DNA of 64,000 nucleotides, taken from positions 19,119,419-19,183,418 of the forward strand of contig OZ020486.1 in assembly GCA_963971405.1 (NCBI GenBank), read 5' to 3'. The position numbers and the translations under genes are program-made. The notes below the pieces were generated by a model that was not told the DNA's origin, made no database searches, and saw only the letters and a list, made by a program, of their open reading frames with translations. The stretch is from Psococerastis gibbosa. Its lineage: Eukaryota; Arthropoda; Insecta; Psocodea; Psocidae. Shown in pieces: positions 20,600 through 32,112 of the stretch; position 1 is the stretch's first letter, and each line of letters opens with the position of its first letter.

Positions 20600-20684
20600 A
20601 TCGTTTTTTTAAATGAGAAATTATACTTTGCACAGAAAAAGTGTTGAGGGGGGGGGGGCGTGTCCGATTTGCAATTTGCTCTTA
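20600..20684. repeat. Diverged arm related to the MITE at 8199-8570
   Basis: AAATGAGAAATTATACTTTG and GTCCGATTTGCAATTTGCTC followed by TTAA parallel the right arm of 8199-8570. A G10-11 run interrupts it. The matching left arm is not clear. Confidence 0.4.
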
Positions 20685-20759
20685 AGTACCCAGAAAGGAG
20701 GTCGAGGATCTAATTTGAAATTGTGATTGTTTTGAAAGACATTTTTTTTTTCTGGATCC

Positions 20760-20920
20760 AGGACTACCCATAGGTCCCTTGTACAATGCCAACGACCCCG
20801 TGGATTGCGGACATTATTAATTAATTAGTATTGTTTCTGTATGAATTTTTGGCCGTTGGCAAGCTGGTGTACATTCTCGATGTCAACCTACACCGGCTAC
20901 AAGCGATAAGGCCGAGGAAC
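20760..20920 (+). repeat. Repeat U, copy without insertion
   Basis: Parallels 43190-43236 plus 43477-43590. Shared landmarks are CCCATAGGTC, CAATGCCAACGACCCC, GGACATTATT, ATGAATTTTTGGCC, and GATGTCAACCTACACCG. It lacks the hAT-type insert of the other copy. Nature unknown. Confidence 0.65.
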
Positions 20921-21392
20921 TACCCTGCTGTGCTGACGTAAACCATAGATTACCCCCTGCCATGGAATTTTCGGAATGTGTTGCTGAAGAAAAAATAAAA
21001 ACTGCAGCTAGTACAATTATCTCAGTGGGGTTTAAATCCTCATTAGGAATGAAGAACAATGTGACGGGGTTTTTACATTGCTGAGCATCAAATCTGGTCG
21101 TACCTGCAGGCTCCGCTCCCTCTGCTGCTGCTCGTCACAAAAGTGACTTCCTCTGTAAATAATTGAGTTTTATTAAGACAGCGCAAAATATCGCTCCAAT
21201 TCACCTTGCCCTTTTCTCCTCTCTCCCGCATTTTGCATGGGACTTTAATGGTTGCTAAGGCCAGGCATCATCTAACTATTTAATTGCTGGCAAGGTCTTA
21301 TGGATTGTAAGCAGCGTAAAGCAGTGTAATTGAGATTTAGGATGGTATTTATCGTTTTTACTTAAGAGGAAGCTGGCCACATTGGCCACCCC
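20921..21392. other. Unassigned intergenic stretch
   Basis: No recognisable gene or repeat was found. Confidence 0.4.
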
Positions 21393-21393
21393 T

Positions 21394-21737
21394 GGTTCAC
21401 CACAAAATAGACTGGTTTATATTTTTTATTGCAGTTTTTTTATTTTAAGTTATAAAGATTTGGTCCACCCAATTGGTAGTGAACTATTGCATTCATATAG
21501 TACTTCGATGAATGTTTTTGTTTTCGTGCAGGGTTTTTTCCGAGAAACTGATAATAGACAGAAATTTACTGGATTATCTAATTCATGGACAAAATATCAT
21601 GACGGTAAAAATGAAAAAAAAAAACACCTTTAATAGGTTACATGAAATAGTCCTCTACCAATTGAGTGTGCCAAATCCTTATAACTTAAATAAAAAAGTT
21701 AAATAAAAAATATAAACCAACCTATTTTGTGGTGATC
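21394..21737. mobile_element. Foldback element, about 344 bp
   Basis: The left arm starts GGTTCACCACAAAATAG and the right arm ends CTATTTTGTGGTGATCC. The arms stay complementary, with gaps, for about 95 bp (inner landmarks CCCAATTGGTAG and CTACCAATTGAG). No target duplication could be read. Two short ORFs cross the loop without similarity to known proteins. Confidence 0.65.
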
Positions 21738-22370
21738 CACGATCGATGAATTGTTTCTAATTTTCAAGTTAGGTAGGCCTACTATGAAAGTTTAAAAAAA
21801 AATGTAATCCGTTTAAGTTGTGTAGATAGATAATACATACAATACCGTTCATTATATTGCGGTATTAAAAATGATTTTAGTTGCTTAAACTTTTCTAGCT
21901 CATATATATATAGGCCTCAATCCTATTTGAAAGAATTGATATCCTCGTATACATTTAAAATGACTAATCCTTAACGTAAACCCGCATTGTTGTTAATGGG
22001 TAATGGGTCGGTTTGAAGCAGTGGGAACCAATTAGCGGGTTGTTTAGAATTGTCTGAGCCAGCTCTGCTGTAAGAATAGGCTGGTGGAGAGCTTCCAGCT
22101 CGAGTTTATGTACAGCATCATGCTAATTGGACCCGCATTGAAGGGAGAATGGGTTTTGTGGAGCATGAGTCAAAGGTTGGTGTACCATCCATTATTTAAA
22201 GCCATAAGTTTAATTGACATGGCTAGTAATCGCAGTCTCTCACTTGGACAACGGGATCAGTTTATTGTGGAATATGGAACGCACGCCTCAATTGCATAGA
22301 ATTGGTGGCAATTGGCTTTTATGACACTTTCAGAGGAATCTTCCAAATTTTGGTAATGCTGAAATAGACG
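21738..22370. other. Unassigned intergenic stretch
   Basis: No recognisable gene or repeat was found. Confidence 0.4.
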
Positions 22371-22372
22371 CG

Positions 22373-22690
22373 AAATAGACATGAAATATTGGGGTTTTAC
22401 GCATTTGATAGCAGTAAAGTTTAGATGATGCGACGAAGATTCACATATAACTACATAACTGCGAACAGAGGTCTCGGGGGGGGGGGGGATGTTATAAACA
22501 TGTTATAATTGTAATTGTAAAGAGTGTTGATTGAAATGATAAAGTAATAATAGTAATAATAAAAATGTGCGAAAACCCGGGAGAAATTTTAATATAAGTG
22601 CATAATTATAGGGTTGTATGCATTTCGGAAAAAAATATTTTTTTCGAAAGGGAAGGGGTTTCATTTAAACCAGCTGACTCCCCTACGGCC
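22373..22690 (+). repeat. Fragments of G-rich hAT-like MITE interior
   Basis: Two copies of the GGGGTTTTACGCATTTG-type module (22391-22440 and 22580-22625) and a G11 run near 22478. The end CCCCTACGGCC near 22680-22689 resembles the GGCTACGGCC terminus of the hAT-type family, but no matching left end is visible. Confidence 0.5.
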
Positions 22691-23126
22691 TTCCCCCCAC
22701 GCTGACTGGCGAACATATACTGTATATCCCCGGTGTTATTCACGCTGAGTCGTGAATTGTATTGGGCAGATACAAAACTGGGGTAATCGAAAGTAATGGC
22801 GGCCTGGCAGGCCGTATTGCCATCTTCCGGTCTTGCAGGGCCTGAGGGTGTCGCTAAAACAGGTACAGGTTTCCTGCAAGTACTGGAAACAGCGTGAAAA
22901 CAGAGCTAAGAGGGGGGCAGGGGTATCGGGTGGATGCAGGTATTGCGCCTGGCTGCATGCATTAACGCACCTCAAGGATATCCTCTGCCCCGGGGTCAGC
23001 CATAGATGGGTACTATTGATTTTAATATGCTCTCGTTGTAACTTGAGGAAGTTGAAGTAGCCTGTTGAAGCCCTGCTGATGTGTTGTCTTAAATTCATAA
23101 TATGGAAGACCTCTTTGTGATTGGGC

Positions 23127-23396
23127 CAGAGGCGTAAAGTTTCAGAATGATGGCGGGGGCGGAACTAAGTAGCCATTATGACGTCATCAGGCAGGTTAAG
23201 GAAAAATTGAAACTATAAGTGCAAAATAGTAGGATTTTACGCATTTTAATAGTAGTAAAGTATAGCTGGAGATTTTACAAAGCAAACAAAGGAATGCTTA
23301 TATGGATATTCATATTGCTGCAAAGGGGCCCGGGGGTCTCCATGAACCACGTCTTACAATGCTCGAGGCGGGGGGGGGGGCTTCTTTACGCCCCTG
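23127..23396 (+). mobile_element. hAT-type MITE (CAGRGGCGTAAAG family), copy 2
   Basis: A 270-bp element from CAGAGGCGTAAAGTTT to CTTTACGCCCCTG. The flanks GATTGGGC (23119-23126) and GATGGGGC (23397-23404) agree at 7 of 8 positions. The interior is closely similar to 1841-2149, including ATGACGTCATCAGGCAGG and the GGATTTTACGCATTTT module, with a G run near 23369-23380. Confidence 0.82.
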
Positions 23397-23614
23397 GATG
23401 GGGCCATTGAAATATTTCTAAATGCCAAACTATCGTACTTGCCGCTTCCGAAGCGGCTTTGTGGTTGTTGCGTGGATTAATTCTCTGTTAGAAGTCCCAT
23501 TCGCGCACTACCCAACCCACTGAAATAATCAAAAATTTCAAAGAGATGACTTTAAAGGAAACTTCGGAACTTTCGTGATATCGCCCATTTAGACCCGGTT
23601 CCACCATCGCGATC

Positions 23615-23700
23615 GATTAAAAAGTGTCAGTAATGCGGCACCACCATCAAAGCAATGCTTGGCGGTGCCGTGCAGTATTCCTTACCGACATTTTTCAAAC
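23615..23700. repeat. Short foldback related to 49042-49202
   Basis: A hairpin with GTCAGTAATGCGGCACCACC on the left and GGTGCCGTGCAGTATTCC on the right. The same GGCGGCACC / GTATTCC elements occur in 49042-49202. In both places it lies next to the same SINE family. Confidence 0.5.
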
Positions 23701-23754
23701 AATGATGGGAAATAACCTAAATAACAAATTAATAAATTTTGTTCTATTACAAAG

Positions 23755-23885
23755 CCAATCTAGCGGAGTTTCACTTTAAAGCCCTCTCTTACACGGGACT
23801 GGCCCAGGACCTCCTGCTTTACATGCCCTCCGACGCATGGCCAGAGAATGTAACACGTGTGGGACTAGAACTAACAACCATTTGG
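23755..23885 (-). mobile_element. tRNA-derived SINE, copy 1 (diverged)
   Basis: Shares with 26641-26740 and 48905-49036 a body whose landmarks are CCATGC, GGAGGGCATGTAAA, and GTGTAAGAGAGGGCTTTA. At the 5' side of the minus strand a degraded B-box-like segment (GTTAGTTCTAGTCCC) precedes it. SINEs are mobilised by LINE machinery and transcribed by RNA polymerase III. Confidence 0.6.
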
Positions 23886-24546
23886 GTGAAAATTAGTATG
23901 ACTACATGTTCTGACGCCTAACTCCTCAATGGTCAGAAGACCCGTCCTCAGCATCGTAGCTAGGATTATGTGAATAAATCTAGTTTATAGTTAATAGTCT
24001 AGCTAACATTTTCAGTGCCTTTGCACATTGTAACAAACACTTCTGGGCAATCGACCCCCCCCCCCCCCCTCCCTGCTCGGCTCTGTCCCTGCAACAAAGT
24101 CTCACAAGTAGCGCAGCATTAGGTAAACAGTATATATGGCAACGGATTTGGGACTATTTCTATTTGCCCTCGGCTTATTTTCCGGAAGCGTATTAAAGGT
24201 GTTTATAACAACTGTAGGCAGCCTACTTTGTATTAGGCTCATTGAAATACTGTTTGGAATATTGCGCTTAGTTTTAATCCTTAATGTATTCTACTGCATT
24301 GTACTTCATTTATAAATTTGAAAACTGTTTCATAATACAGTTTGAAATGTTCGCATCAATAGCTTTGTTAAATATTCTCTCAGACCCCAGGAGGCCAGAG
24401 GGGATTACTCACTACAGTGCGGTAACTTTAATGATTTGCAACAGGTTTGCTTTTAGCTTTTCCAAGCGCATTATGCAGCAACTCTATTTTTCTGACCCCT
24501 TCAGGACTTAACCCCACATTACTGTCATTCTACTTCTGTCAATATC

Positions 24547-24628
24547 AACTTGTGGCGCAGAAGGTCTAGCGGTTAAGACGACGCTCCGGTTAGGCGTAGA
24601 TTGTGGGTTCAAATCTCGCCAAGTCCTG
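24547..24628 (+). mobile_element. tRNA-derived SINE head
   Basis: Contains an A-box-like TCTAGCGGTTAAGACG (24564-24579) and a B box GGGTTCAAATC (24605-24615) at tRNA-like spacing. A T-stem GTGGG/CTCGC can pair around the B box. The acceptor stem does not close over 7 bp, so a SINE or tRNA relic is more likely than a working tRNA gene. Confidence 0.6.
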
Positions 24629-24777
24629 TTTTTTCTATATCCTCTCATTTCGGCGCAAAAGGGTCGTTTCAACATCTGGGCACGCCCCACGCTTACCTCC
24701 GAGAAGAGATGGTTACTGACTACTACACCAATGATGGTTTAGGGAGGTTGTTGCCATGGTTATTGCGACCTGTCTAC

Positions 24778-24879
24778 CAGGGACGGATCCTTGGGGGTGG
24801 GGGGCGGCGGGGGCAGACGCGATATTTTTCAGGTCACCGCCCCCCCCCCCCCCGAAAACTTTTTCTGAAACCGTCCCTG
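24778..24879 (+). mobile_element. hAT-type MITE (CAGGGACGG family), 102 bp
   Basis: Ends are CAGGGACGGATCC and CCGTCCCTG. Perfect 8-bp flanking repeats CTGTCTAC occupy 24770-24777 and 24880-24887. The interior holds G-rich runs and a C run of about 13 bp. At barely 100 bp it is among the shortest elements here. Confidence 0.85.
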
Positions 24880-24887
24880 CTGTCTAC

Positions 24888-26640
24888 CTCGAATATTTGG
24901 TCGGTTCATGGAGGATGCTGGAGGAACTATGATCGGTTGACAACATGAGTCACGACCCCTGGCACTGACTGTCACAAAGAGCCGGTAAAAAAACTTCTAT
25001 TCAATATACTATATAATGCTGCTCCTTTTTATTGAACGAAAATTTCCGAGGCAAGGTTGAACCTTTTCAAATTTTTGACGTGTTTTGACCCCTATATTTG
25101 TCGACGAACCAGTTCAATGCTAAAAATTTAATTTTGACAACTTGAAAATCCATTATTTGCATTCGCAGCAGCATTTGTCTACGTTCCATCTGTATTTTTC
25201 CCAGTTGCGAGTTTACGAGTAAATGAAAAATAAACAGGGGACAACTGGAGAGGAAAATTCTATGTTGTAGATGTTCACAGGAAATGATAGTAGCTATCAT
25301 TGATATGAGAAATTACTTCGGGGTTAAATCCTGTGCATTTTCTAACCGGGTCTATAGCTAGTAAGACCACAGTCTTGGAACTTGGTTCGTATAAAAACGG
25401 ATACTTGGTGCTCTTGCCCGATGATAAGGTCAGATCAATAGCTTTTGGCGTATACCGTAAGTGCCAGAAAGCTGGAGTTTGTAGTAATTATTAACTTGCC
25501 AAGATTCAGGTACATTGTGCCTAGGTACATTAGAAGACAGCTTGATTTAGGGCCTTCAACTAGCTATGCGGTGGGTGAAAATCGGACATCCCACAACCGA
25601 AATAAACGATTTATTCTTCCTATATGCTGTTTTGCTATGCTAGAGACTATCGCATCGACGACGGCAGTAGCCAGAAAACAAGCTTGGGGGGGGGGGGGGT
25701 GTCTAAGAACGAAACTTACTACCTAGATTCAGTCTCTGGTATCTTACTGTGGTGGAATTAGCAAGCACAATGCATGTTATTTAAAGTACTTTAGCGAAAT
25801 TCTTCTAAATATATAATTTTAAAACCGTCCGTCCACAATCCAATTTTTTCATTATATATTGTAGGACAAAATACCTTTAATTCTAGTTTTAGGTTCATGA
25901 ATTTTGGAAGAGGGTGCTGTCCAGAGCCCCGGGACCCAGTCCTGGGTCCTGGCTACGCCAGTGACGACTATGGTGCCCGTGGGAACTGAAGACGGCGGGC
26001 GGAAATAGTTTGTCCGCCCAGCAGCAATTATGTCCCGCCGAATTGCACGTGCGGTCGCGTCGCCTACGTGACAGCGCCTACTCAAACTACTACTTTTGTG
26101 TAATACGTGTACGTACAGTACTCCGCCATTGTGACTTAATCAACACTGCAACATTGACGACTCATTTCTATTGTTATTCCTTGCGTGAAGGCTTGCCGTG
26201 TTTGGTGTCGGAAATTGATTTGATGACGGTACCTACGTTATTTTTTTATTATTTAAGATACTGAAACAACAGGCGCACATTCCATTTATAGGCTAATGGC
26301 GGGTCCCATTATCACTTGAAAAGTCCCGGTTATACAAGGATTACTGCAGGACTCTAGTATTCCCATCCTATATAATCCCATAAGAAAGTGATTTTACTTT
26401 ATGTCAAAAAATATTTAGAGCCTAAATAAAAACGGCTACCCGAAGTACTAGAAACGCTGCGCTCGGGCTTGTCAGTCTTCCCAGCTATCAAAGAACAACG
26501 TCTAGCTAGACGGAGCTTTTGGTACCAAGCAAATGCCGTATATAATGCTTTTAATGTGGCTACCGGGGGTGCCAAAACTTTAAATAAGAAACATATTACT
26601 GACTACTGTGAAACTTTATGGTCTTGAATGGTAATAAGTA
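24888..26640. other. Unassigned intergenic stretch with MITE relics
   Basis: A G run lies near 25686-25699. CCTGGCTACGCCAGTG at about 25947-25962 looks like the terminus of another hAT-like MITE, but no partner end was found. No gene is recognisable. Confidence 0.35.
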
Positions 26641-26740
26641 CTGGCCATGCTTCGGAGGGCATGTAAAGTAGGCGGTCCCGGGCCTTCGTAGTTGAGTGTA
26701 AGAGAGGGCTTTATAGCCCTAACTCCGCTAGGTTGGCTAA
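26641..26740 (+). mobile_element. tRNA-derived SINE, copy 2 (body only)
   Basis: Direct match to the body of the SINE: CTGGCCATGCTTCGGAGGGC, then GGCGGTCCCGGGCCTTC, then GTAAGAGAGGGCTTTATAGC. The tRNA-like head present in 48905-49036 is not recognisable here. Confidence 0.65.
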
Positions 26741-26837
26741 GGTAATCATCGGTGATTCTCCTTAATTAAATCATCATCCAACGAAAAATTGTTATTTTAT
26801 GAAAAAAATTTGATTTCTGTCTTCATTTTAGAGTTTA

Positions 26838-27250
26838 TTCATCATCATCATCATTATCGTCATCAATAATCAGAACCTGTTTGCCTGGTGTGATGTGTGC
26901 CATGTGAGCCTCCTCCACTCTCTACTGTCTTTCCACTTCTGATTATTCAGCGCTTCTTCTGACCCAACTCTTCCAAAATGGTCCTTTATCAGGTTCCTGT
27001 ACATTTTCCTTCGTTAGGTTTTCTTCGTTAGGGTTTCCTTCGTGTTCCATCCAAATCTTCTTGGAGCCATTTCCTCACGCAGGGCTGCTGTTTTTACTTT
27101 ACGTGTCTGAACCATTGCCGTTTCGTTTTTGCTATACCCTTCTAACTATGGTTTATCCACCCCGAACTCTCTTCTCAATTCACACCACCTCAATTCTAAT
27201 CCCTACATGTCCTCAGACAGACTTCATTGAAAGATTAACTTCAATATAGC
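26838..27250 (-). pseudogene. LINE ORF2 C-terminal and 3' end fragment
   Basis: On the minus strand one frame reads RNLIKDHFGRVGSEEALNN then QKWKDSREWRRLTWHTSH, ends at a TGA, and is followed by a short 3' UTR closing in ATGATGATGATGAATAA. The [W/R]xxWRxL segment before a stop and a tandem tail is typical of non-LTR retrotransposon 3' ends. Upstream sequence to about 27250 is degraded. No catalytic domain remains. Confidence 0.55.
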
Positions 27251-27622
27251 TGCATGGATTTTACTGTCTTGTCTGTTGCTCGTGACCACTAAGTTTAGGG
27301 TTTATTCTTTTTTTGCAATATTCTATTTGTTTGCTTTTCCCACGACTAGACCTAAAAACATCTTCATTCAACTGCAACTGCCACCATCACATGAGTAAAC
27401 ACTGAATATTACAGTTACTGTTATTCTACCAATGTCAAATACGGTACAGCAGCCCGATCATGGCGATTTTAATACCGGGGTTAGTATACTACCATGTCAC
27501 GTGACGGTATTAATTCAATTGTTTAAAATAAATTAACTTTAAATTTCAGAATGTTTTAAATTATGATGTTGGCAGCACCGAAGAACTGAACTGACGCGAT
27601 GCTGCCGTAGTAAATATAAATA
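27251..27622. other. Unassigned intergenic stretch
   Basis: Partial inverse similarity to 28190-28255 (AATACCGGGG and ATTATATTAATCCCGG; GCCCGATCATG and CATGATCGGG) suggests an old outer foldback surrounding the MITE at 27626-27893. Confidence 0.4.
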
Positions 27623-27625
27623 TAA

Positions 27626-27893
27626 GGCGGCAATTCCACCGCCGATTTTACTTCATTTGTGATTTGAGATTTTTTGTTTGTTTTGTTTTAAGGAGACTAT
27701 TATGTAGATACTTAACTTATCTATTATATATTTAGTTATAATATGGTAGCAGACATCATTAATAAGTCTCCACCATATTATAACTTAATTTTTAATAGAT
27801 AAGTTAAGTATCTACACAATAGTCTCCTTAAAACAAAACAAACTAAAAATCTCAAATCACAAATGAAGTAAAATCGCCGGTGGAATTGCCGCC
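27626..27893. mobile_element. Foldback MITE, GGCGG/TAA family (CACAAATGAAGTAAA arms)
   Basis: A 268-bp near-palindrome from GGCGGCAATTCCACCGCCG to CGGCGGTGG-like AATTGCCGCC. TAA flanks both ends (27623-27625 and 27894-27896). The arms exceed 110 bp and match 4434-4694 closely. A copy of GGTAGCAGACATCATTAATA lies at the hairpin turn. Confidence 0.85.
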
Positions 27894-28259
27894 TAACAGC
27901 CTAAATAGCAAAATAAAAACATATCGCCCTAGAAATAAACATTTAAATGGACAAGTTTTAATTTTGAAATATATAATATATATTATAAATATATAAGAAT
28001 TACAAATAATTGTTCTAAATCTAAGGCAGAAAAAGTTAAGAAACTCACGAAAAATATAGCCGAAGATCATTCAATTGTTTAAATAGACACAATTTGTATT
28101 TTCCGCGCTTAGCACTCTTCCGACGATTTCCAGCATCAAAAATTAAAAAATTCTGAAATTTACTGTTCATTTATTTTAATCAATTGCATTAATACCATCA
28201 CGTGGCATGGTATTATATTAATCCCGGTATTAAAATCGGCATGATCGGGATGCAGCCTA

Positions 28260-28780
28260 CCCACTGAAGTCTAGACTTACCCATTAATGCGTCTTTTGTC
28301 ATTATTACTTAAATACAAATGTTATTAACTTAAATTGGGTAATAAAACGCTCCCCATTTCATTCATTCCAGTTAAACTCGGCGAAACGCCGGTTGAAATG
28401 GGGCGCAGTTTACAATTGAGTGACCTTGTCCCGCATAAAAAACTTGACACCATGATAATAAACCCATGTCAATCACTGCCTCAGCTCACAGGGGTTGATG
28501 TTTGTAATAAACAGTGAAAATTCATGGCCTGGATTTACCCTCTTTCGACATTTGGCCCCTATCTTGTACAGTTTATTAGGCTCTTCTGTTTGTCGAACCC
28601 ATAGAGCTCTTAGATTGTTTGATAGATTATCGTGAGAACGGTTCTACAAGTCAGATTTTTATTGAGGTTCGCATTTTGAGTTACTACTGGCATCAACCGG
28701 AAACTCCGCCCAAACTTTGGAAACGTTTCTCATTCCTTTTTCAATGAAAAGGCTGTTAGAAGTCATAAGGAGGTATGATA
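28260..28780. other. Unassigned intergenic stretch
   Basis: No recognisable gene or repeat was found. Confidence 0.4.
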
Positions 28781-28782
28781 GA

Positions 28783-28860
28783 AAGAAAGAAAGAAAAAAA
28801 TTGTCTTTATTTTCCATTTTCCTTTCGGCCCACTCTTACAATCAACCCATAACAATATGA
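28783..28860 (-). mobile_element. LINE-like 3' end with TTTC tail, copy 1
   Basis: On the minus strand: AGAGTGGGCCGAAAGG, then GAAAATAAAGACAA, then a TTTC tandem tail. It matches 40870-40975. Only the 3' untranslated end is present. Confidence 0.5.
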
Positions 28861-29111
28861 GTGATGATCATAGGCGTCATTTCAATATTTTTCAGGGGGG
28901 AGGGCAAGACAAATACAACTTTTAAACAAGGTTGTAACAATTTGCTCACTAGTCAAGGTCAATTTCGTCTTTTTTTCAACCGCACAAGGGGGAGTTTACC
29001 CCAAATGTGACGTCAAATGACGCCCATGGTGATGAAGGATAAATCTAGGAATGTTTGTAGGACTCCTTGTCCAAGAAAGGACAGCTTATGACTTATGAGC
29101 ACCACAGCAGG

Positions 29112-29286
29112 CAAGGCCGTAGCCAGGATTTTTTTCGGGGGGGGGGGGGAGTAGGTTTAGAAATTTCATTGGATATTACATAGTGGTTTTTACATTTCCT
29201 CTCAAAATCCAATTCTATCTAGTATCAAGCCTTTTCATTTCAGGGGGGGGGGAGTTTGAACCCCCCCCCCCTTTGCTACGGCCCTG
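29112..29286 (+). mobile_element. hAT-type MITE (CAAGSCCGTAGCCA family), copy 2
   Basis: A 175-bp element starting CAAGGCCGTAGCCAGGA and ending TTGCTACGGCCCTG. Perfect 8-bp flanks ACAGCAGG occupy 29104-29111 and 29287-29294. G runs lie near 29138-29149 and 29244-29252 and a C run near 29261-29270. The interior (TTTCATTGGATATTACATAG and CTCTCAAAATCCAATTC) recurs at 47080-47130. Confidence 0.87.
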
Positions 29287-29732
29287 ACAGCAGGTTAAGA
29301 ACGGATAAGAATAACATGTCGGGGAATTATTTAAACCATTTAAATGCGGTATTAAGCTAACTAAACTGTTTTATCATGTTGGGCACAATAGAGCCACAAA
29401 ATATGTTCCAGCTGCGTCTTGCATATGCAACATTTATTAACAGCAACTAATCTCTTTTGGTAAACCAAGTGTGGTTTTAATTGTTAATTGGCGCTTATTA
29501 AGAATAATTTAGACACTTATTGCCGGATAAGTTGGTGCTAGGCCTGCTGAACTGTTTCTTTGATTCTTTAACATTATTAATGTCACATATTGATTCACCA
29601 AATTGACGATTTATTGTTCGGACGAAACTGGATGTGGTATATGAAAATGCAATGTTTCACTTCTACCGTGGGATCTCGTTTTTCATATTATATGTTGTAG
29701 TTAGCTATATATTTAATTCACGGCTGGAGTCA

Positions 29733-29921
29733 GATGAGAAGGCAGTAGAATTTGGACTGATGGGCCGTGGTTGGTCTGAAAGTGAGTCTTCATGATGCAA
29801 CGTTAGAAGTCTATATACTGACACTGAAGATGTCAACCGCAGATGTTTGCGAAGCGTTTGGAGGTAGGCTTTCTGTTCGACCGCGGCCCATCAGCCCGGA
29901 TTATACTGTTTAATCATATTA
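29733..29921 (+). mobile_element. Foldback repeat F, copy 1
   Basis: The left arm GGACTGATGGGCCGTGGTTG and a following CTGAAAG are mirrored by CTTTCTGTTCGACCGCGGCC and CATCAGCCCGG on the right. The centre carries GAAGATGTCAACCGCAGATG, conserved in 48085-48285 and 50687-50856. No coding sequence. Confidence 0.65.
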
Positions 29922-29942
29922 CAGTTATTACTTTGGGCTAAC

Positions 29943-30420
29943 TCGAGGCTAACAACATCGACATAAATGTTAGAAAAAGACTGCTTAAATCACTAGTATG
30001 GAGCATACTGCTTTATGGCTGTGAGACATGGTGCATACACCAAAGAAGCAAAAAGAAGCTGGAGGCTTTCGAAATGTGGTGCTATAGGAGAATGATGAAA
30101 ATATCTTGGAGAGACCACATAACGAATGAAGAGGTACTTCAAAGGATAAATGATAAAAGATCCCTAATTGCCTCCATTTCGGTGAGAAGAGCAAAATGGA
30201 TGGGTCACCTTATCAGACAGGAAGGACTCTTAAGCACCATAATAGAAGGCACAATCGAAGGCACCAATGCAACAGGGCGACCAAGGAAGGCGTATGCAGA
30301 AGACCTCAAGAAAGATATGAAATGCGGAACCTACTAGGAACTCAAGAGAACGGCCCAAGACAGGGAGGAGTGGAGAAGTGCAAACCAATCGCTAGATTGC
30401 AACTACAGGAGAAGAACTTT
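29943..30420 (+). pseudogene. LINE ORF2 C-terminal fragment with an in-frame stop
   Basis: The frame from about 29943 reads NNIDINVRKRLLKSLVW, SILLYGCETWC, then KKLEAFEMWCYRRMMKISWR, ITNEEVLQRI, SVRRAKWMGHLIRQEGLL, and TGRPRKAYAEDL. After a TAG near 30335 it continues ELKRTAQDREEWRSANQ in the same frame. This is the region after the reverse-transcriptase palm in endonuclease/RT-type LINEs. The copy is 5'-truncated and carries one stop. The 3' side ends in TATTATATTATATTATTATG (about 30482-30502), a possible tail. It is the same family as 10340-10765. Confidence 0.8.
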
Positions 30421-30606
30421 GGGCTATTCTTACTGTTGGACCAGCCGCAGAGAAAAATAAATAGCCCATTATTGATACAATGATATTATATTATATTATT
30501 ATGCAATACTGTAACTTACAATTTTATTGTTGTGTACATTTTTCTATCGCAGGTCCAACAGTAAGTGAGCCTTAAATTATCCCTACCTCCAGCCTGCAAC
30601 GTCTAA

Positions 30607-31000
30607 GGCGCGGTTTCCACCGACCGGCTAGGGCTAAATACAAATACGGTGACGTGGTAACAGACATTCAAGACTAAGGCGGAGCTTCCACCGACCTCGC
30701 ATTGCTGAATGCAAATGACATTGACGGAAATGTTTGTTTTTCTTTTTATAGAAATCTATTAAATGTTTGTAATTAACATATCCCATGACGCCATTTTTTA
30801 ATTTAAGTTAGTTTGTTTGTGATTTTACTCTATGATCATTGATCAATTTTAACTATGGCATAGAGTAAAACAAACATTTCCGTCAATGCCACTTGCATTC
30901 TGCAATGCGAGGTCGGTGGAAACCCCGCCTAAGTCTTGAATGTCTGCTACCACGTCACCGTTTTTGTATTTAGCCCTAGCCGGTCGGTGGAAACCCCGCC
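30607..31000. mobile_element. Foldback MITE, GGCGG/TAA family
   Basis: A 394-bp near-palindrome with the same arm order as 19866-20262: GGCTAGGGCTAAATACAAAT, GACGTGGTAACAGACATTCA, CCACCGACCTCGCATTG. Flanks are TAA (30604-30606) and TGA (31001-31003), consistent with one mutation in a TAA duplication. Confidence 0.78.
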
Positions 31001-31353
31001 TGAGACACGGGTTATGAAATCAGGTACTATACAATCAGTAAACTTGTGACCTGTACCCGTAATGACCGAACATTCAAATGAAAAGGTGCTAGGCCCTAAC
31101 CTGATCACAATAAATAAACAGCTGACTTGTATAGATATACACTGCACTAGGTCGGTACCTGCATAAAAACGCTCATTTAAAGTGATTAGATATTATGGAA
31201 CTGGTTTATATTGCGATTACGAAGTCTGGGCAAGTAAGGTACAGTAGGCATACATATGCATGGACATTGAACATAATTTATTATTATTACATGCTGGATA
31301 TTACGTAGGGTCGTAGACTATCCAAGCAACGGTGCGTATTATTCAAACCTTAA

Positions 31354-31738
31354 GGCTGAGTGTTCAAAATGTTTTGTAAACTAGAAATTATCGTGCTTTT
31401 TGGACGAAATTAATTAATTGCTCGTTCCACAGCCATAAAGGTATAGAAGGGAACAGATGAAAAAATCTTAAAAAATACGAGCTTTCTGTGAAAGCTGCCT
31501 ATTTACCTTACAGATTTACAACTGTGCTACAAAATGGGTTTAAGGCTCTCTATCCAATTTTTTTTAAGGTAATAATTTTTCACTTCAGAAAATATAAACT
31601 TCCTGCGATAACTTGGATTTTTTTGAGCTTTTTATCTGTTCACGTTGTTATCTTTGTATCTGTGGAATGAGCAATAAATTATTTTCGTCAAAAAATCAGT
31701 AAAATTTCTTGTTTACAAAACATTTTGAACACTCAGCC
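31354..31738. mobile_element. Foldback MITE with TTAA flanks (GGCTGAGTGTTCAAAATG family), copy 2
   Basis: A 385-bp element with intact 18-bp tips GGCTGAGTGTTCAAAATG and CATTTTGAACACTCAGCC. TTAA is present on both sides (31350-31353 and 31739-31742). Strong match over its length to 17689-18099. The ORF of 60 codons inside is not conserved as protein. Confidence 0.85.
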
Positions 31739-31742
31739 TTAA

Positions 31743-32112
31743 CCTAGTTCCAAGTAAAGTAGGAAGTCAGAGAAAGGGTGAACGCGAAGTTTGGACGTTA
31801 AAGGTTTAGAGATTAGCTCTCAGTCCCGGATGGACAGAGAGTAGAGACTACAAGTTCCACTATTGTTCCCATCTTTACCTTGCAGAGGGTTGTATAACAG
31901 AACGCCGTGGCACTACATTGCAATGAGGTCTATGGACCATTGGACTGGTAGAGAATCCTCTCTCTTTGCCACAGCTCTATTTCGGATGCTGTGGTCAGCA
32001 ACATGCCCGAACGCACGGTAGCCGCGTATTTCCATTGGTGTTGGGTGGCCCCAGGATAGGCGGAAAATGTCTCGAACCTCGATCTTCCATTTCACGTTAA
32101 TAACCGAAATTA
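31743..32112. other. Unassigned intergenic stretch
   Basis: No recognisable gene or repeat was found. Confidence 0.4.

Noticed and set aside
24547..24628. Functional tRNA gene
   Set aside because: A and B boxes are present, but the acceptor stem does not close over 7 bp and no clean anticodon arm can be drawn. A SINE head or tRNA relic fits better.
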